From: Amorphochlora amoebiformis
Taxonomy: Eukaryota; Cercozoa; Chlorarachniophyceae
Reading direction: 5' to 3'
DNA length: 64,000 nucleotides
NCBI GenBank assembly: GCA_054601695.1
Contig: BAAHQB010000097.1
Span: 434,001-498,000, forward strand
Below are positions 44,486 to 64,000 of this stretch, one piece after another. The translations under genes and the position numbers were made by a program. Position 1 is the stretch's first letter. Each line of letters begins with the position of its first letter. The notes below the pieces were generated by a model, which saw nothing but the letters and a program-made list of their open reading frames with translations, was not told the origin of the DNA and did not search any database.

Positions 44486-44537
<52 letters not shown>

Positions 44538-44570
44538 GCATGTACGTATCTTAAATATATATATATATAC

Positions 44571-44608
<38 letters not shown>

Positions 44609-44968
44609 ACATTTTACATTACACGTAATAATTTCATACATATATATATATACATATATATATACACATTTACATATATATATATATGTATAAATATTTA
44701 TATATAGCGTAATACAGTATATACATATACACATAAAAAACGAAAATATCTATATGTACACAAAATATTTACATACATATACATATATGCTGTAGGAATG
44801 TATGTGCATGTCGCAATACATTTATAAGTGGAATATTTATACATATATATATATATATATATGTAGGTTGATGGTATGCTCCTGGAAGATGACGAGGGAA
44901 CTCTTTCGTCCCTTAACGTAGTGGTAATATACAACATTCATAAATATATACATATATATATATAATAT

Positions 44969-45002
<34 letters not shown>

Positions 45003-46177
45003 GATTTATAATATATACACATGTATTAAATCATACATATATAGATATATACATATAGTAATATATATATATATATATATTACAATATGGATGAAAAGTA
45101 TATATATATATATGATGTATGTGATTTATGTATATTTATGTTTAAACCTCCGCATCCCTACATTCCCCTTAAATGAACATTTGCTCATGCATACATAATA
45201 TACATACAGTATATTGATATACAACGCGCATATATGTAACTATACGTGTGTGTATATGCAAATTATATAGGTCTAACCTTGTATACATATTCTTATCTTT
45301 CTACATGTGTAACACACAAATACACATGTATTCAACATATATATTATATATATATATAACATGCGTATATATATGTATTCACATACATAACATAGGCGCA
45401 TTTTTCCGACGTCGGAAGGCCTGAGTACATAGAGGGAAGGTCTCCACTCCAATTCTAAAACACACACTCAAACTTTTCTCTTTTTTCTTCCTTTTTTTTT
45501 TTTCCCGCTTAATTTTTTTTTTCCGCTGCATTTTTTTTTTCCGTTTTTTTTTTCCCCCTCTTTTTTTTTTTCCATTTTTTTTTTTTCCCTTTTTTTTTGT
45601 TTCCCGTCTACTGATTTAGCCTGTCGATAGTAAGATTAAGGGCGAAGGTTAGGGTTATGGTTAGGATTAGCGTGTAGAGAGGTTGAAGGTTGATGTCCGT
45701 TACATTCGGTGAGGTCAAGTTGGATTCTGTTGTAACGCCTACGAAAATCAAGTTTGAATTTGAATTCGGCAAGCTTTCTGATATATACATACCTCTTTTG
45801 CCCCTACCTTTCGTCCTCATTTCTTCTCTCGGAATAAATATCTGTATTATATCTACACCTCCGGATATTACAGATATTATCTGTAATAGTGGGTGTATTA
45901 TGTATTAGTCAGGAGTGTATATATGCATGATACATGTGTACGTGGGTGAATATATGGGTGTTGACGGTTTGAATTCCTTTGTATTTAGGTATGTCATGCA
46001 CTCGGAAAAGGAATGGGAGAGGTGTCTTCTTTTTATTTTTCGTTTTTTTGTGTTATGTTATATTTCATTAGGATTATAAATCTCTATATATATATAATAT
46101 ATAATATGTATATTTTTATTATATGTTTCATAATATTAATAAATATCCATATAGATATATGTATGTATGTATACATG

Positions 46178-46225
<48 letters not shown>

Positions 46226-46359
46226 ACATGATTGTGTGTATGTACATGCATACACACTCTTATGTACACTCTGTACATATATACATATGTACATATATAC
46301 ATATATATATATATAATATTTGTATATTCTATATTTATATATATATTTATATGTATACA

Positions 46360-46390
<31 letters not shown>

Positions 46391-46469
46391 ATACCGCTGC
46401 AATGTGGATGTGTGTGTGCATAACATACTCATAAACATATGCATAAACGTATAACAGAGTGTATAGTGC

Positions 46470-46500
<31 letters not shown>

Positions 46501-46692
46501 TATATAAATATATATATGTAAAAATATATATATATATAATTATGTGAAATACATATGTATTTGTGTATATATATATATATACACGTATACATATATATAT
46601 ATATATATATTTGTATATATATATATATATATATATAAATACAGAGAGCCAGACAGAAAACACCAATATTACAAACACTCCACAAAGCCTAT

Positions 46693-46737
<45 letters not shown>

Positions 46738-46756
46738 TGCATATATATATATGAAC

Positions 46757-46790
<34 letters not shown>

Positions 46791-46841
46791 GTATATATAA
46801 TATACATGAAATGTACATATATATATATATATATATGTATA

Positions 46842-46873
<32 letters not shown>

Positions 46874-47122
46874 GTACGTAGACGCATACTTCATCAATAG
46901 ATATGTAAATATATATGCACATACATACACACATATACATATGCATATGTATATACACACATATTAAATATCTGCGTGTGTATGTACATATCTAGATTCA
47001 TCCGTTTCATGGAAAAGTATGCAAAGACCCACGGATTGCAATTCAAGCCTTCCCAAGAGAAGGCAATGTATGACTGGATGTGCTGGAATCTCGACCATAT
47101 AAGTGACCCAGAGGAGTGGTAG
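42078..47122 (+). CDS. PSB28: PSB28, photosystem II assembly factor, nuclear-encoded, about 9 exons
   Basis: Predicted exons: 42078-42126 (or to 42158), 42421-42509 (or from 42429), 43067-43115, 43288-43341, 43978-44038, 44284-44320, 44867-44923, 45396-45439, 46996-47122 (stop TAG at 47120). The core is unmistakable: [59 protein letters not shown], then [19 protein letters not shown]28 binds CP47 in PSII assembly intermediates on the stromal side of thylakoids. Either first-intron choice keeps frame, giving 188 or 196 aa. The leader has a basic stretch (PKRRLR) and a ~20-residue hydrophobic helix ([20 protein letters not shown]), then [14 protein letters not shown], resembling a bipartite signal plus transit peptide. 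A ~25-residue C-terminal extension (ending DHISDPEEW) is unusual. Exon 45396-45439 is the weakest conserved piece but joins in phase. The 5' exons are less certain than the core. Confidence 0.93.
42510..43066. other. PSB28 intron, 5' region
   Basis: Unique to about 42670, then TA-rich. No coding island. Confidence 0.6.
43165..43248. repeat. GA repeat in a PSB28 intron
   Basis: Two GAGAGAGA(AAGAGAGA) runs separated by GATGAGGCGAGAATGGAGAC, inside the 43116-43287 intron. Confidence 0.85.
43342..43977. other. TA-rich PSB28 intron
   Basis: (TA)n with CATA/TATG variants. No exon or clear splice-edge copy seen. Confidence 0.65.
44070..44200. repeat. C-rich pyrimidine tract in a PSB28 intron
   Basis: Runs of C up to 14 long (44092-44109) and CCT/CTT pyrimidine sequence begin about 35 nt after the donor at 44039. 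It is G-quadruplex-capable on the template strand. Confidence 0.85.
45478..45604. repeat. T-run/C-run tract after a PSB28 donor
   Basis: Seven or more runs of 8-11 T alternate with CCC or CCGC, about 40 nt after the donor at 45440. A similar C-run/T-run block follows dioxygenase exon 7 on the opposite strand. Confidence 0.85.
45605..46995. other. Last PSB28 intron
   Basis: Unique DNA to about 46080, with a short degenerate telomere-type run at 45648-45670 (GTTAGGGTTATGGTTAGG), then TA-rich to the acceptor at 46995. A 72-codon open frame at 45690-45908 shows no family similarity and is not needed by the phases. Confidence 0.6.
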
Positions 47123-47732
47123 CCATTTATCTGTTATGTACATGATTGTCTCTAGATTCTGCTTGCGATTGTAAATAAACCCGTTGGAAATTTTTACCGT
47201 CACATAGAGCTTATCAAAAAATACACAGCCTGACAGCTCATAAACTTTATGATGTGTGTCCTATATGTGTATATATACTAGATATATACCGTAGTATTAG
47301 CTGCAATACTTTAAATTTATCTACTATTATTATCGTAAGAGAGTTAATACTATCTAGACTATCGTAAGTACCTGATATCAATATGTCTAGTATTCAGTAT
47401 CATATATCTATGGGTGTTGCAACTTTCAAATATTGATGATCTAGTGCCATCAGTCTACTAGCAATAGCTCCTAATTTACTTAATACTTAGTCTAGTAGTG
47501 TTACCGCTGGTTATAGTTACAGTACTGGTAGGAAGTATGGGTGGATCATAATTACTTTTCATATATATATGTGTGTCAATGCCGGCCGGGAATTAATTAA
47601 TTCAAGTTACTTACAATCATTACACAAAGTAATATCTTAAAATTCTAAGGATCCGAACAAATTAACGATGCACACTCTATCTAGGCCCTCAATGGGTAAA
47701 ATAACACGCATACATATGCATGTTTAAATTTG
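47123..47732. other. Tail-to-tail intergenic region
   Basis: About 0.6 kb of unique AT-rich DNA between the PSB28 stop and the DHHC stop. No coding island that I can support. Confidence 0.65.
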
Positions 47733-63873
<16,141 letters not shown>

Positions 63874-63876
63874 CTA

Positions 63877-64000
63877 GAATATTCAGATTATTCAACACAT
63901 TTAGAACGAAAACACGCTCTCCTAGAATATCCCACATTATTCAACACAGTTGGGCCGTAAACACGCTCTCCTAGAATATTCCACATTATTCAACACAGTT
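63877..64000 (-). repeat. Acceptor-edge copies of the first visible DHHC exon
   Basis: Plus-strand AAACACGCTCTCCTAGAATA followed by TTCAACACA-type sequence occurs three times with a ~55-bp period (63861, 63911, 63958). The leftmost belongs to the exon; the others are copies upstream in sense. The array runs off the window. Confidence 0.85.

Noticed and set aside
45690-45908. 72-codon plus-strand frame in the last PSB28 intron
   Set aside because: No similarity to PSB28, and the flanking exons already join in phase without it.

Overview
This window is nuclear DNA of a photosynthetic, intron-rich eukaryote, most likely a unicellular alga. It has no prokaryotic features. About 85-90% is intron or low-complexity sequence: (TA)n tracts, CT/GA microsatellites and interstitial TTAGGG telomere-type repeats. 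Coding DNA is broken into exons mostly 24-100 nt long, so no intact long ORF marks a gene, and the long open frames are almost all translated microsatellites. I rebuilt six genes by hand from exon islands, using GT/GC...AG borders, reading-phase continuity and family similarity. Every complete model has a total length divisible by three. A nuclear PSB28 gene with a hydrophobic leader shows a plastid. TTAGGG repeats plus nuclear PSB28 would fit a lineage with a green-derived secondary plastid, such as a chlorarachniophyte, but that is inference.

Layout from left to right, with strands strictly alternating: (1) unrecognised basic 126-aa protein, + strand, 973-7374; (2) membrane-anchored STI1/HOP-like co-chaperone, - strand, 16263-8272, 12 exons, 441 aa; (3) PNO1 (DIM2), the KH-domain 40S ribosome assembly factor, + strand, 16345-21861, 7 exons, 246 aa; (4) a 2-oxoglutarate/Fe(II) dioxygenase of the prolyl-4-hydroxylase type, - strand, 41941-22370, 17 exons, 361 aa; (5) photosystem II assembly factor PSB28, + strand, 42078-47122, about 9 exons; (6) a DHHC protein S-acyltransferase, - strand, from beyond the right edge to 47733, 16 exons in view. 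Genes 2/3 and 4/5 are head-to-head with 81 and 136 bp between start codons. Pairs 1/2, 3/4 and 5/6 are tail-to-tail with roughly 0.5-0.9 kb of ordinary DNA between them. The genes do not form a pathway; they combine housekeeping and plastid functions.

The striking feature is how introns are built. Beside at least 18 exons, the exon edge together with its splice site and a (TA)n tract has been copied 1 to 15 times. Copies of a donor edge lie downstream of the exon and copies of an acceptor edge lie upstream, so the reiterations are on the intron side. A second feature is that telomere-type repeats lie inside introns, often directly against splice sites, usually with the CCCTAA strand as the sense strand. 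They are often joined to a conserved ~45-65 bp hairpin-rich element repeated about 14 times. Together these look like introner-like or splice-site-amplifying intron architecture. All exon models are sequence-based predictions without transcript support.
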